Positions 20,751 through 33,400 of a stretch of 64,000 nucleotides of DNA are shown piece by piece. A program made the translations under genes and the position numbers. The DNA comes from Whitmania pigra (taxonomy: Eukaryota > Annelida > Clitellata > Hirudinida > Haemopidae): assembly GCA_021613335.1 (NCBI GenBank), contig JAJTWR010000208.1, forward strand, positions 19,326 to 83,325, in the 5' to 3' direction. Below the pieces are notes generated by a model. That model was not told where the DNA came from. It made no database searches and saw only the letters and a list, made by a program, of their open reading frames with translations. The first letter of the stretch is position 1; every line of letters starts with the position of its first letter.

Positions 20751-23395
20751 ATGGCGGACTTTGATTTTTCTTCATCTGACCCGGATGCCTATCTGCCGGA
20801 ATTCTACGAGGTTGCAAATTATGTTACAACTAAAAATATGGCCAAAATTTGTAACTCAGATCTTTCCCTAATGCACATTAACTGCAGAAGCATCTCAAAT
20901 AAACTCCAGGAAGTAGAATTGCTGTTATCTTCTTATCATGCAGAAATCCTCGGCGTCAGTGAAACTTGGCTGAAAAATGGTGATCCTATTCCTGCTATTG
21001 ATGGTTACAAATTTGTTTTGAAAAACAGGGACCGTGGCCTAGGAGGAGGCGTTGGTTTTTTTCATCCAAGACAATATTAAATTCAATCTCATTGACACGA
21101 CCAACTGGAAATTTGAAGGTTTTGAATATCAACTAATCTCAATCAGCCAACGTAGAAGGGAAAACATTGTTGTCGCAATTATTTATCGCCCACCTGGAAA
21201 CAGCTTAAAATCTTTTAACAAAGAGTTTTCAGAATTCTTGTCTTATACGATTAAAGACAACAAAAAGACCATAATAATGGGCGACTTCAACATTAACCTA
21301 TTAGCAATTGAAAGCAGTCAACCCACTAATGAATTTTTAAACATCCTCCACTCCTTTTTCATGATGCCTGTGTTCCTCAAACCCACAAGAATTGGACCCT
21401 TATCTGCCACTCTTATAGACAATATTTTCACAAATATCTCTCTGTCCGAACTGTCGGTTCTCAATCCAGAATTAAAAAACAGGAATGGATGACCCCCGCC
21501 CTCCTAAAATCTTGCAGAGTAAAAAGCAAACTGTACAAGACATATCTAAAGAATCCAACTCCAGAAAACAAGATCAAATTCACAAAGTACAGAAACAGAT
21601 TCAAAACTATCAAGCAAGCTATAATTCGCCAACATTTCTCATCAAAATTCCTGAGACAACAGGGAAATCCAAAAGGAACTTGGAATATCATAAAAAGTAT
21701 TTTGTCTAGAGGGAGCAAATCAGTTGAAGCTCCCGACATATTCTATTCAGACGAAGGAAGCGAACTAAACTCCCCAACTGAAATAGCTGAACAATTCAAC
21801 AAACATTTTTTCGATCTTGGTCCAAACTTGGCAAAGAAAATCATCCCTCCATCCAAATCCTTCCATGAATTCCTTACGAGATCTCCCACTCCCACAATGT
21901 CTTTTTTTCCCTGTCTCGCCAGATGAGATCATCCAAATAGTTAAAGAATTGAAGACCTCCCATAGCTGTGGTCTTGATGGTATTGATCCTTGTATTGCTG
22001 GCGAATTCATCCCATTGATCTCCAATATTCTCAGCTCTCTGATCAATTGTTCACTGTCGACGGGGAGTGTACCAGATGACTTAAAATTGGCCAAAGTGAT
22101 TCCATTGCATAAATCCGGTGATCTGAACAGGATCTGCAATTACAGACCTATCTCGATTCTGCCATATTTTTCAAAAATTATCGAAAAGGCCGTATATCGT
22201 CGAGTTGAATCCATCTTATCAAGGTTTAGTCTGCTCAATAACAAACAATTCGGATTTCGAAAAAATCACTCAACATATATGCTTCTACTCTTACTTTATT
22301 CGAAAATTGCCGACGCTCTGGACCGTGGTGAGTTCACCATCGGTGTGTTTCTCGATCTATCTAAGGCATTTGATACCGTAAATCATGAGATACTTTTGTC
22401 GAAACTTTATCATTACGGTTTGAGTGGTTGTGTTTTGAAGTGGTTCACCAGTTATTTGTCAGGTCGTAAACAATTGACAGAATTTAATGGGTTTGAATCT
22501 TCGTTTAGTGACGTAGCTTGTGGCGTTCCTCAAGGGTTTATTCTTGGCCCCTTGCTATTCATAATTTATATTAACGATTTACATAACTCATCATCTTTAC
22601 TTACATTTTTATTATTCGCAGACGATACAAATGTATTTGCTTCTGGCAAAAATCTCAATGACTTAATTATCAGCATCAATAGGGAGTTAACAAATGTTGA
22701 CACTTGGTTTCGCGCCAATAAGTTATCTTAAATGTCGACAAGACAAATTTTATGCTGTTTTGCTCAAAAAATAAGGACAGAACCCATAGTATTCAACCTT
22801 GCATCAACAACTTACAGATTAAACATGTCACCTCTACCAAATTCCTCGGCATAATTATCGATGATAGATTAAACTGGTTTTTGCATATCAATTACGATGC
22901 CTCAAAATTTTAAAAAACATTGGCATCATGTCAAGGGTCTCTTCATTGTTGATAAAAAAATTCTCATTATGCTTTATTATTCTTTAATATATCCTTATCT
23001 CATCTATTGTAATATCGCCTGGGCCTCTACCTATCCCTCAAAACTTATCCACTTACTTACACTCCAAAAAAGAATAATTCGTACTATATTTCGTCTCCAT
23101 CCACGTGCCCATACAAAGGACTTTTTTATTTCAAATGGACTTCTAAATATATATCAGATCAATAAATTCCAAACTTGCCTCTTCATATACAATTATGAAC
23201 ATAACTTGCTGCCTCCATCCTTTAATAATATGTTTTTCAAATCATCAGATGTCCACTCTTACAATCTTAGATCATCCAATCAATTAAGATCTGAATTTTC
23301 CCGTACCACCTTCAAAAAATTCTCCATATGTTGCAAAGGTCCACTCTTGTTCTCCTCTCTGCCGTCGTCCCTTGTTTCTCTAAACAGTTCCTAAC
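20751..23395 (+). pseudogene. LINE ORF2 (endonuclease + RT), frameshifted, SDH region deleted
   Basis: The endonuclease begins MADFDFSSSDPD at 20751 with HINCRSI, SETWL and RGLGGGVGF, shifts frame in a T run at 21055-21061, and goes on through YRPPGNS, MGDFNIN and LIDNIFTN. At about 21480 it jumps straight to WMTPALLKSC, so roughly 100 codons with the catalytic SDH motif are deleted. RT: GLDGI (about 21975), NYRPISILP (about 22140), FGFRKNHST, FLDLSKAFDTVNHE (about 22350), GVPQGFILGPLLF, FADDTNVF (about 22615). A second shift is in the T run at 21901-21907, a third near 22731, then the thumb to about 23395. Confidence 0.85.
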
Positions 23396-23995
23396 TATTT
23401 AAATCCCATCTTAAAAAACACATTCTATCCACCTGTTGAACCTTTTATCCACATTTCCACCTTATCATTCATTTTATTACCCTGGTTTTTTCCTCGTTGA
23501 TTACATATTCATTATTCCGATTATTCCTAGGCTCTCAGTTGTTGCCATTAGTTTTCACCTGTCGTTACCATTAGAAGTTTATATATATGCAAAAACCCTT
23601 TCAAACGCCCCTTTAAATTTGTCAAATTGAAACAACCTATCCCCTAGACGGGAATTAATTCCCTTCGGATAGTTCATTAATGAATTTGTGAGTCTTTTTT
23701 TGGTGTGATTTTTTGGCTATTTGAATATAGTTTTTTGAAAATAAACGAATTCAAACCTAAAAAAAAAAAAAGAAGAATATCTTTTGTATTTGCTACATGT
23801 AAAAATTACCAAAAAAGTACTTAATTACTAACGAATCACATGTAATTCGATACTGCACAACACTGCTATCAACAACAAAATTCATAACAGAACTCGAAGA
23901 ATGGCCTAACGTCTGAAGTCGGAATTCATAGATGTATTTTATAGATGCAAAGATGTAAATGTTTCGAAATAAATAATTACAACATATATGTTTTT

Positions 23996-24105
23996 AAAGT
24001 TACAAATATTTTTTGTTTTTTATGTTTATTTTTGTGTTAAAATATTAAAAAAAACATTTTGTAATAAAACAATTGAGATATTTCACGCTCACATCTCTAA
24101 TTCTA
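23996..24105 (+). mobile_element. 3' tail of a CR1-like LINE
   Basis: About 110 bp nearly matching 51361-51475, where the same tail follows a recognisable LINE RT C-terminus. Shared ending: ATTTCACGCTCACATCTCTA, after which the two loci diverge completely, marking the element's 3' terminus. Only the tail survives here. Confidence 0.65.
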
Positions 24106-24216
24106 CAACGGACGTTGTTTTGCTTATTTGTATTTTCCGTTTCTGTGATTAATGGCTCCAACTTAAATTATTCTTGTTGTCTAATTATTTTCGGATTTCA
24201 TTTGCATATATGTGAT

Positions 24217-24409
24217 ATGGCTTTAGATGTCAGATTGTACGTTGTGTTAGTAATTTTATGCGATATATCAAATCTTCAAAGACGATTTTATTACAAATTG
24301 GATGGCGAACAGAAGATGGATGAGGAAGGGGTTTTTAAAAACAAAAGCATTCATAGAGTTGTAGTCGTTATGGAAAACTGGCTTTTAATAGGACCAATAA
24401 AAGCTGAAA
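24217..24409 (+). CDS. Putative first exon with signal-peptide-like start
   Basis: ATG at 24217 opens with a hydrophobic run ([12 protein letters not shown]) after a short polar N-terminus, as in a signal peptide. The frame stays open to a GTGAGC donor at 24410 in phase 1, matching the next acceptor. The implied intron is only 44 bp, so the real donor may lie elsewhere. Alternatively this is chance open sequence. Confidence 0.35.
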
Positions 24410-27400
24410 GTGAGCTACGTTAAATTGTGATTGTACAGATTTAAATTAACTAGATCATTCGATGTACCATCGTGTTAACAAACCTTTTCTCATAAAAGTC
24501 TCTGACGGTTCTGAGAAAGCAAATGTTTATGTTCGTCATTATGATGGCTTCATTGAACTGAAGCACGAATGTAATCCTACAAAAAAATTTCGCTATGAGT
24601 GCCATACTTTGGGCAAGTATGTAGTTGTCGAAAGTATTTCAAATATGCTAGAAGTGGCAGTATCGACTCTGGGTTAGTCAATTCTGGAAATGCTTTGTTT
24701 GATAATTTTTTGCTTACTTGATTTGTTTAAATGCATTTTTGCTAGAAGTCCGTGCAGAACAATACATTGGGTGCTTTAAAAACCATAGCACAATCAAACT
24801 GAAACGAACTCGTAGTGATATTGAAATGTGTCGCAAATTATGTGCTACATTTTTTGGATTGAACTTGGTGGGCAGATACATTTAAGAGCATTACTGCTAT
24901 TATTTACATTTTCCATATTTTTCATGTTTTTTTTTATTTAATCAAAAGTAAATTCCAATTATTGTTTGAAATATTTAAATTCTCTACTGTGGACCTTACT
25001 CTTTATAATGTTTATACCATAGAATGGTAGTTGCTTTTGTGTCCAGAGTCTGAATGAATTGGTTCAGGTTCACTTGAGCCAGTGTACCCAATATTGTAAT
25101 CAGTTTGAAGTCTGTGGAAAGGATGTCTATTTTGCCATTTATTGGAAAGGTGAATAACTTTCTCATATATGTTATTTTTACTTTCTTCTGGGACAAATAA
25201 TAATAATTAATTTGTAAGGCACTGTGTGCACAGCTTCATAGGCACCATGAATTCTCGCTAGCCAATGATGCCTTGAAGATGTGGCACTTGAAGACTTCCA
25301 GGGATGGATGGGCTCTAACAAAGTGAGGAAGTCTGTTTCAGACAGTAGGGTGGGCATATCAGAAGTCTCTATTGATGAGTGATGACTTACATATGGTTGA
25401 TGAAGATGAATGCTGGAAGGTGAATGAAGACCAGGTGTGTGGCAGAGATGGATAAGGTAGAGGTAGGGGCAAACATGGAACCAAGTACTTCAAATCAGTA
25501 CTTGAGTACAAGGACCCTATGTCTGATAAGGTGGGATGTTACCAGAGTATGATATGTCATGAGGGAGATTATGAATGTGATACGACTCTGAATCAGCAAC
25601 TGCATCAAGCAGTCCCTACTGCTGAGGGTGGGGTCGAGAAGAACAAGCTTGCCAAGTTAGTTTTGGACGTGTTTTAAGGAATGTGTTAAAGAGGCAGATG
25701 TACCATAGAGAAGGGAATTGCAGTCTTCTAGACAAAAGAGAATGAGGCATGCATTGGGCGGAAGTTGTGTCAATGGAAAGTAGAAGCCTCCATTTTTTCA
25801 TTCAGTTATGCCTTCTTCACCAGGTTCTTAGATGCAACAAAGAATGACCCTGTGAGCAGTTTGATAGTAGTTTGTTTTTTTCTGTGTCCATCAACTTTGC
25901 CTTTCAGATCTTGTCCTCAAGCATTTAGTTGGCATAGAATAATAGCTCAAATGTCTTATCCAGGCTTCTTGGGAAACGATTACAGATATAAGATGAAGCT
26001 CGACAGCACTTTCTTTAGGTCATTGAATCATCTGCAATTTCACATCCATAGCAACAAATTTCTGAAAAGTCATGTATGGGGGAAGAAGCTTTCTCTTTCA
26101 GCAATGGACCTAGTAGATTCATGGAGCTGGATAAACTTAACCATTCAAACTCTTTGCCATTGACTTCCTTATACTGACACTGCCTCTACTTTAGTCATTT
26201 GCTTGGACTACTTCCTATATTTTCCAATTTTTTTTAGATTTCTTATTTCTTTGCGTAGATGTTCAATGTCTGATATCGATTAACTTTGAAGCCTTTACTA
26301 AGTTTTGAGATAGAATTAGTTCTTTCATAATTAGAAATTACTTTAATTTTCTTTTCCAATAGAAGCCAGTGTCTTATTGCTAACAATGAAAATCGATCAA
26401 AAGTCACTTAAACATTTGTGAAACAAAAAGATGGAAATCTAGCATAAGCGCAAATCCTAAGATGCTTTATTGGGAATGTTTGAACCATTTTGGGCATGAT
26501 TTTACTAAAGTTTAACTGGGTCATAATTTATTTGAAATTTAAAATTGTATCACAAATAAATCCATTCTTGAAAATATGTCCATGGACATACCGTTTTTCT
26601 TCGAAAATAAGCCCCAGCATGATTTTTTAAGATGTTCGTAATATAAGCCCTGGTAACTAGAGCCTGGTTAACATCGTTAGCAGGTCTTTACGGTCTGTTG
26701 CAACGCAATAATAATGAAATAACCTGGGGTCCGGGAACTAGTAAGTTTTAGAGTAAGTTTATTAAGCAAGTATTCAGTTAACGGAACTGAATAATCGAAG
26801 GTAAGAGTTTAAGGAATTGAGGTACTTAGAAGATGCAAATGGATATTTGGGCTTCTAAGTTGTTTGGATTCTCGCTGAATGTCAGGTGAATATCGAGAAT
26901 GCTTTTCTGTAGAAATATTAGATACCATGTGCCCGACAAAGATACCAAATATAATGAATTATAAATTTAATTATTTTAGCAATAAAAAGTTAATTAATTT
27001 CTAAGTTTACAACAATAAGTTGTAAATTCATTCTTAACTTTATTAGTACAGGATTATTAAGCGGGTTCCAAACTGATTGACTGAGGCTTAAGTTGTCTGT
27101 GGCCTTAATTTCTATTGATAATGCATATTTGACTCGTAAACGAAATCACACGTAAATTATAAGCACTTTTATTACTTCAGCAATATAATAAACAGTTCAA
27201 TAACCCTAATCCTGCGCCTGGCGAATGTCAAGTTTTCTCAGGACACAAACAGACAGGAGGATCCCATGAATATTTCATAGACGGGCATGTCCTACAGCAT
27301 GTCAATAAGATCAGGGATCTAGGGATTATAATGGACCCATATCTGGAGTTTGACTCACACGTTGGACTAAAAGAGCTGCTACAATCTCCTGGATGATCCG

Positions 27401-30400
27401 AACGTCTTTTTCTTCCAAATATCAGGATATTCTAAAGCTTGCCTTCTGTACCTATGTCTCTAGAGAGAAGTTAAGGGACTTAGTAATATAGGGACTGATT
27501 CTAGAAAGGGTGAGCCTCTCTAGTAGTTTTGATATAGTGGAAAGGTTGGAGATGGGTCCGTAATTAGATGGAGAGCTAGGGTCAGGCCTGGCTTTTTTAG
27601 TTGGTTCTTTGAGTGCTGACCCACGCGGACGGTCTGCTTCTTGAAGGGGGAATGTTTGTCGATGATGTGCTCTAGCTTTCTGTTGAGGAGAGTGGCAAAC
27701 CCTTCGGCATCTAGATCGCATGAGTGGAACTCTTTGGAGGCTGAGTGGAGGTCCCTCTTGAAGGTATCCCAGTCAATGCTGTTGAGTCGGCGACGGTGAA
27801 TGACATGAACCAAGGGTTGGGGTTTCTTCACTGAGATATTGGATGATATGAGATGATGATCGGGATACGTCACATCAATTATGTTTATGTTGTGGGATGA
27901 TGGCGTGATGAGAAGATCGAGTATGTGGCCACGGATGTGGGTTGGGGCGGCGACATGCTATGCGAGTCCGTGAGACTCGATCGATTCTTCCAGGAGGTGG
28001 TGAGTCTTTGTCCCGGTGCCAGGTGCAATCGCTGCAGATGACGAACGGGATGTCATACAATAAGATGAAGTTGATGAGTTCTTCGAATGAAGTTATGAAT
28101 GAAGGCGTGATGGGTCCGGGCCGGCGATAGATAGATGAGATGATGACTGATGATTTGCGGGTGTTGAATTTGAGGTTAAGAACTTCAAACTAAGCGGAAC
28201 CACGCTCTATCTTGGTGGGTTTTAAGTCCTGGCGGAAGATGACTGCAATGCCGCCCCCTCTTTTGCCGGTGAAGGGGCCGCGATGTTGGTGTATTGTGGT
28301 GAAGCAGTCTGGGGCAAGGCTGTTTGTGATGCGCGCGGGAGCGTCTGAAGCTATCCAAGTCTCCGTTAGGGCAAGGATGTCCAAGGCCCCATCGCATAGG
28401 CTATCTTAAATGAGAGCGGCCTTGATTACGGCTGAGCGTGCATTTAATAGGCCTAGTTTCAACGAGGCACGGCTCCTAGTGGCCTTCCTGCGACTGAGCT
28501 TGTTGTAAACTTGCGAGCGAGTCTGGCGTGGATTCCAGATGTTGTGAGCGAATAATGTTTTCCTCAATTCTCTAGCAATTTTAAGAGCCCGATTACTCTA
28601 GCAGCGGTCGGCAGTGTTCGGCAGCGGTGAGGGGGGGTCCGGTTTTTTGCAAAATTTGAGTCTCGTAAACATAGAAATTATATAAATGATACATATTTCG
28701 AAAGGGGAGATAATGACTTTTCTGAATATTATAAAATTATTAAATTTATTCAATTACTCGCTTTTGAATGGAGATATCCCACTTCAATGCATCACGAATG
28801 ATGACCCCCAAGCAGTTTATAGGGTTTCCGACGTCGCCAGGTAGACCGTATGGGCTAGAGTCACCGACAGATTTTAAGGCCATCCTTTGGAGGGAAAAGC
28901 GAAACCAAGTCTTTGCTAGTGTACCAGATGACGGCCATGTAGATGCGGTCAACAATAATAAGGTGAGCGATATCCCAGGAAAAACGCAAAACACGCGACG
29001 TATCTCGCCGACGCCAGAGATTTTCTCATTTTATTTTACCTCGAGGAAGTAAGTTGTTCATCGAAAGACAAACTAACGGCAGGGAAGAGCGACAGATGAA
29101 GGCAATTCGAAAAATTGGCTTTAAATCGAATTTTAATTGCCTAAACGCTAGAGCTTAAACAAAACAACCGCACTTATTGCTCGCTGAACACGCTTTATAA
29201 TGTTCTATCAGTGATGGGCAAAATAAATCGTGATTTAGGCAAGGTTGCGATTCGATTTGAACTTTGTTGAATTCGATTTTGGCCTCAGTGATTCTGATTC
29301 GATTAGATTTGCTTTTTTTGATTCGATTTGCTTTTTCAAATCGAATCATTGAAATAAAGATGGTTATATATTTTTGATTTTGTAAAAATGGTTATATATT
29401 TAAGAATTCTATATCTTTGGCGTGCTCCCTGTTAAATAAACATTGTTGTAGGTTACATGCTTTTGTTCTACTTGTAGCTTTACCGTGTTTTAAATATGTT
29501 CGAGTTAGATAGCAGGAAATATGGGATTTTTCTCTTTAGTCCAGTCATCTAGAGCTGTACAAAGATGCAAAAGAAAAAGATAAGGAAACAACAACTCAAC
29601 AGAGTCATTCGTTGCTACCATTCATGGCTGTGGCAGGATGTATTAATGAAAATTCTCTTTCTCTGACATACAATGATTCCAATCCAAAGCAAAAGGTCCT
29701 TACCGAAGGAATAGTGAAACATCTTGTAGCCGAAGCAATGCTTTCACTAAGCATAGTTGAAAGTTCAGGTTTTGCCTCTTTTATGAGAATTGTGGATCCA
29801 AATTATGTTATCCCAAGTAGAAGGACTGTAAATAGAAAATTAACTGGTGTATTGCAGACAGTAAGAGACAATTTGAAGAATGAAATAGAACTACTAATTA
29901 ATAATAATTTGAGCGTCAGATGTGTACATGCTTCAACAGATTTGTGGAGCAGCCTTTCATTTGAACCAATTATTGGAGTAAAATTCCACTACTTTGACGA
30001 AGGCTTTCAACTGAGAACAAAGACGGCTGCTTACAGACACTTCGGGTCCCAACACACAGGAAAAAATATTTGTGCAGCTTTTGAGGAAATACTGTCAGAG
30101 TATGGGTTGCAGAGTATTGACATCGGATATTTTGTTACTGACAATGCCAGAAACATGCTCAAAGCATTCACAATATTTTCCGAGGAAGCTGCCAGGTTTG
30201 CCTTTGATCAAAAGGAAAATAAAAGATTATATGTACTGATTATCAGACACCTCTTTTTGGTTTCAATAAATAAATAAAAAAAAAATAATAAAACTAAAAA
30301 TGTTGGCTGTTAATTTCATTGTGTTTTGCTCGAAAAAATTTGCGAAGATAGGGCAGCAGTAAATTTTGGAAGATTTGATTCGATTTGGGATTTGGGCATT

Positions 30401-33400
30401 TGGGATTTGATTCTATTTGAGATTTGGTTGTTGAGATTTATATAATTTTACAAATGATTTGAGATTTGACCATTGAGATTCGATTTGATTTGATTTGTGT
30501 TCTATACATAAAGAGCTATGTTGAATATGTTGCATGCAAGAGTGGCTGAGTGGATGTGTGTGCCTGTGTGATTGTGTGTGGATGAGTGCCAGGCTGAGTG
30601 AGTGCATGTGGGCGGGAGGGTGGGATTCCTGCAAGAGTGAGTAGTTGAGTGAGTGTGGGTGGATGAGTGTTGGCGAGAGTTTGAGAGGATTGAGTGCATG
30701 TTCTGCCTGCTTGAGTGAGTGCCTTTAATGGTAATCGTTTGAGTGATTTATTGTTTTTCCTAATCATAATCTTAATCTCTTAATCTTCCAAAACACTGTT
30801 AGAAATTAGCTCAGCTAACCCTTCCTTCAATAGATTGTTTTTATACACTCATTGGTGCACAGATATTTTCTAGTAACATTTAGTTATAAGTTTTGTTAAT
30901 GAAGATGAGTTAATCTTAGCGAAAAGGAGAAAGGCAAAGTAAAGGCACGCACGCTGTACGAATTAGTTGAATTACCGCACAAGGTGTTATTGGCAACAGT
31001 CGGAATGTGTCGTGTTTGAAGCAGGAATGTCATAGAAGTGGCCACAAAAAGTTTCTGGCGATTTGCATTATGTGCGATGGAGGCGATAACTGCCTCAGAT
31101 CTAGCCAAAAAACGTGGTATGCAAACAATGTGATCAAAAATCGATATAGATAAAAAATAGAGGGTAGATTGGAGATACTGGAAATAAAATTTAAAAATTG
31201 TAAACATTCGGTTTGTATGTTTAATTATTGTTTGAAAACTTTGATGCAGAATTTATAGCTGATCCCTTTGTGTGCAGTTATTACCGCCGTTTAAGCGCAC
31301 TATAAATGAACTACAAAAGCATTGAATGAGCTAAGTAGGTCATTATCTAAAATTTCAATCAGAGTTAAGTGTCCCAGAGAATTTTTCAAACATTTTGTAA
31401 ACTTGTATTTGGCGAGTTATCAGGAAGTTATGGAATGTCATGGCTTCTTATTATAAATTCACTGGTTACATATAAAATTCAAATGGTTAGCTTATTTACA
31501 TTTGATAAAAGATAAAAAGGCTATTGGATTTTCTAATTCATCTTGGGATTGTATATATGAACTCAAGAACTGCCCAATATGTCCTAAAGGGAAAAAGGGT
31601 GTTGATTGCGAAATAAATGGTAATGCCCTAAAGGCTTTTTTTATTTTAAAATATTATCTACTATTATTGTTAATATTTTATTTGTTTATACGTCGAAAAC
31701 AGTCATTATAATTCAATTTTATTCACACGAATACAAGCCGCCAGTAACTCAGCGATAAACAACATAACAACCACTAAAAGTGAACGCTCATTCAATTATG
31801 GCGTCATAACAATTATGTATCTAATCCGGTGATTCGAGATTGTAAATTAGCAATCCAACACCTTTATTGCATCAACAACCAGTCAAAACAACAGCGCGCC
31901 GTAAAGATTATTGTTTATTGTCCTGAAGCATTGTAATGAAATAACCTGGGCTTCTAATTTGTTTGGATTCTCGCTGAATGTCAGATGATTAGCGAGAATG
32001 CTTTCTATAGCAATAACAGCGATACCACGTGCACGGCCTTCGTGGGTGGTGTCGAATGGCTTTTGTTATGTACTAGACAGGCAGCCTCAGAGAGAGAGGG
32101 AGATAGAAAGATAGCAAAGCAACCGGACTTTATTTCACAATCATAATAATATACACTATATTGGACTAGCGTTCCAAAGACGCTGTATTGTAATTATATT
32201 GCCCTGAGACAATAATATAATTTTACAATCATCCCAACACCTCCCTCCTAAGACTGTTAACCGTCGCCATAGGATTTCTTCCAAGGTTCTACGACAAGTC
32301 TTTTGGGAGAATGACGTGTTCTCTGCGGTCTCTGCTTCTGTTGTTTTTCAGAAGATTCCGACACATTCGGAAGTATTTCTTCTTTTGAGTTTTGCAAACT
32401 CATTAAGTCTTCTTCTTGTAAGTCTTCATTCTCTACCTGGTCTTCACAGTTCCTGTCCTGTTTCCACTGTGACTCAAGAAGTCCAGCTTCATCAAGGAAC
32501 TGTCTTGAGGCTAACGGAGTGTAACGAGGTCGAAGTTGATTTGCATGTCTCATCCAGACATGTCCATCTAATGCAACATCGAAGATCCTCTCTCCTCGGC
32601 GGAACAAGATTTTTGCTGGTGCCCATCTTTGATGACCTGAGCGGAAGTCTTTCACCCAAACCAAATCATTTTCGTTGAAAACTTTGGTCTTAGTTCCATG
32701 ATGCTTATTGAATTGCGTTTCCATTTTCTTATCACGGAACTTGCCTGGTTCATCTGATGGTTTCAGAAGAGAAATTCTTGTTCTTAGCTGCCTTCCTAAG
32801 TTTTCTGCCGGAGATTTTCCTCCTGGGGATGACACGCAAGGAGTGCTTCTATAAGACAAAAAAAATGTCTGAAGTACTTCTAGAGCTGGCCCCTGATTTT
32901 TCATTTTTTGAATAGCTGTTTTGAAAGTATCTACGAAACGTTCTGCCTGGCCATTTGATTGCGGATGTTAAGGTGGAGAACGAATATGTATAATGCCATG
33001 GTGCTCACAAAAATTCTTAAATTCGTGGGCCGTGAATTGAGTACCATTATCTGTCACAACCGTTTTTGGAAAACCAAACTGTGCAAAGTTTGTCTTAGCT
33101 GTCTTATGGTCGCATGTGTATTACTGGTTACCATGTCATAGATTTCTGGCCATTTTGAGTATGCATCGACTAATATCATATACATTCTTCCTTCTAATGG
33201 GCCTGCGAAGTCAATGTGAATCCTACCCCAAGGTTTATTTTCCTTAGGCCACGAACATAATGGTGCCTTAACAGGATTTTTGGCTGCTTCCTGGCAACTC
33301 TGACAAGACTTGGCTAAATCTTCTATGTCATTGTTTATGTTCGTCCAGTAAACATATGCTCTAGCCAAGGCCTTCATACGGTTGATACATGGATGTCCTT

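Larger units (their letters stand above)
18240..23771 (+). mobile_element. CR1/L2-like LINE, interrupted by a hAT
   Basis: ORF1 (18455-20541 with the insertion), an APE endonuclease plus RT ORF2 (20751 to about 23395), a 3' UTR with an AATAAA-type signal (about 23741) and a 13-bp poly(A) run at 23759-23771. The 5' end is approximate. Motif style (FLDLSKAFDT, YINDL, FADDTNVF) fits CR1/L2. It is inactive: hAT insertion in ORF1, three or more frameshifts, and loss of the endonuclease SDH region. Confidence 0.8.

Noticed and set aside
24073..24216. Hydrophobic N-terminal extension upstream of the proposed exon 1
   Set aside because: No ATG in this part of the frame and it overlaps the LINE tail; the ATG at 24217 is the first usable start.
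28746..29052. Overlapping open frames on both strands
   Set aside because: No recognisable family or splice context; left unassigned.
30413..30767. His/Thr/Ser-rich minus-strand frames
   Set aside because: Products of the GTGAGTGA-type minisatellite; no domain.
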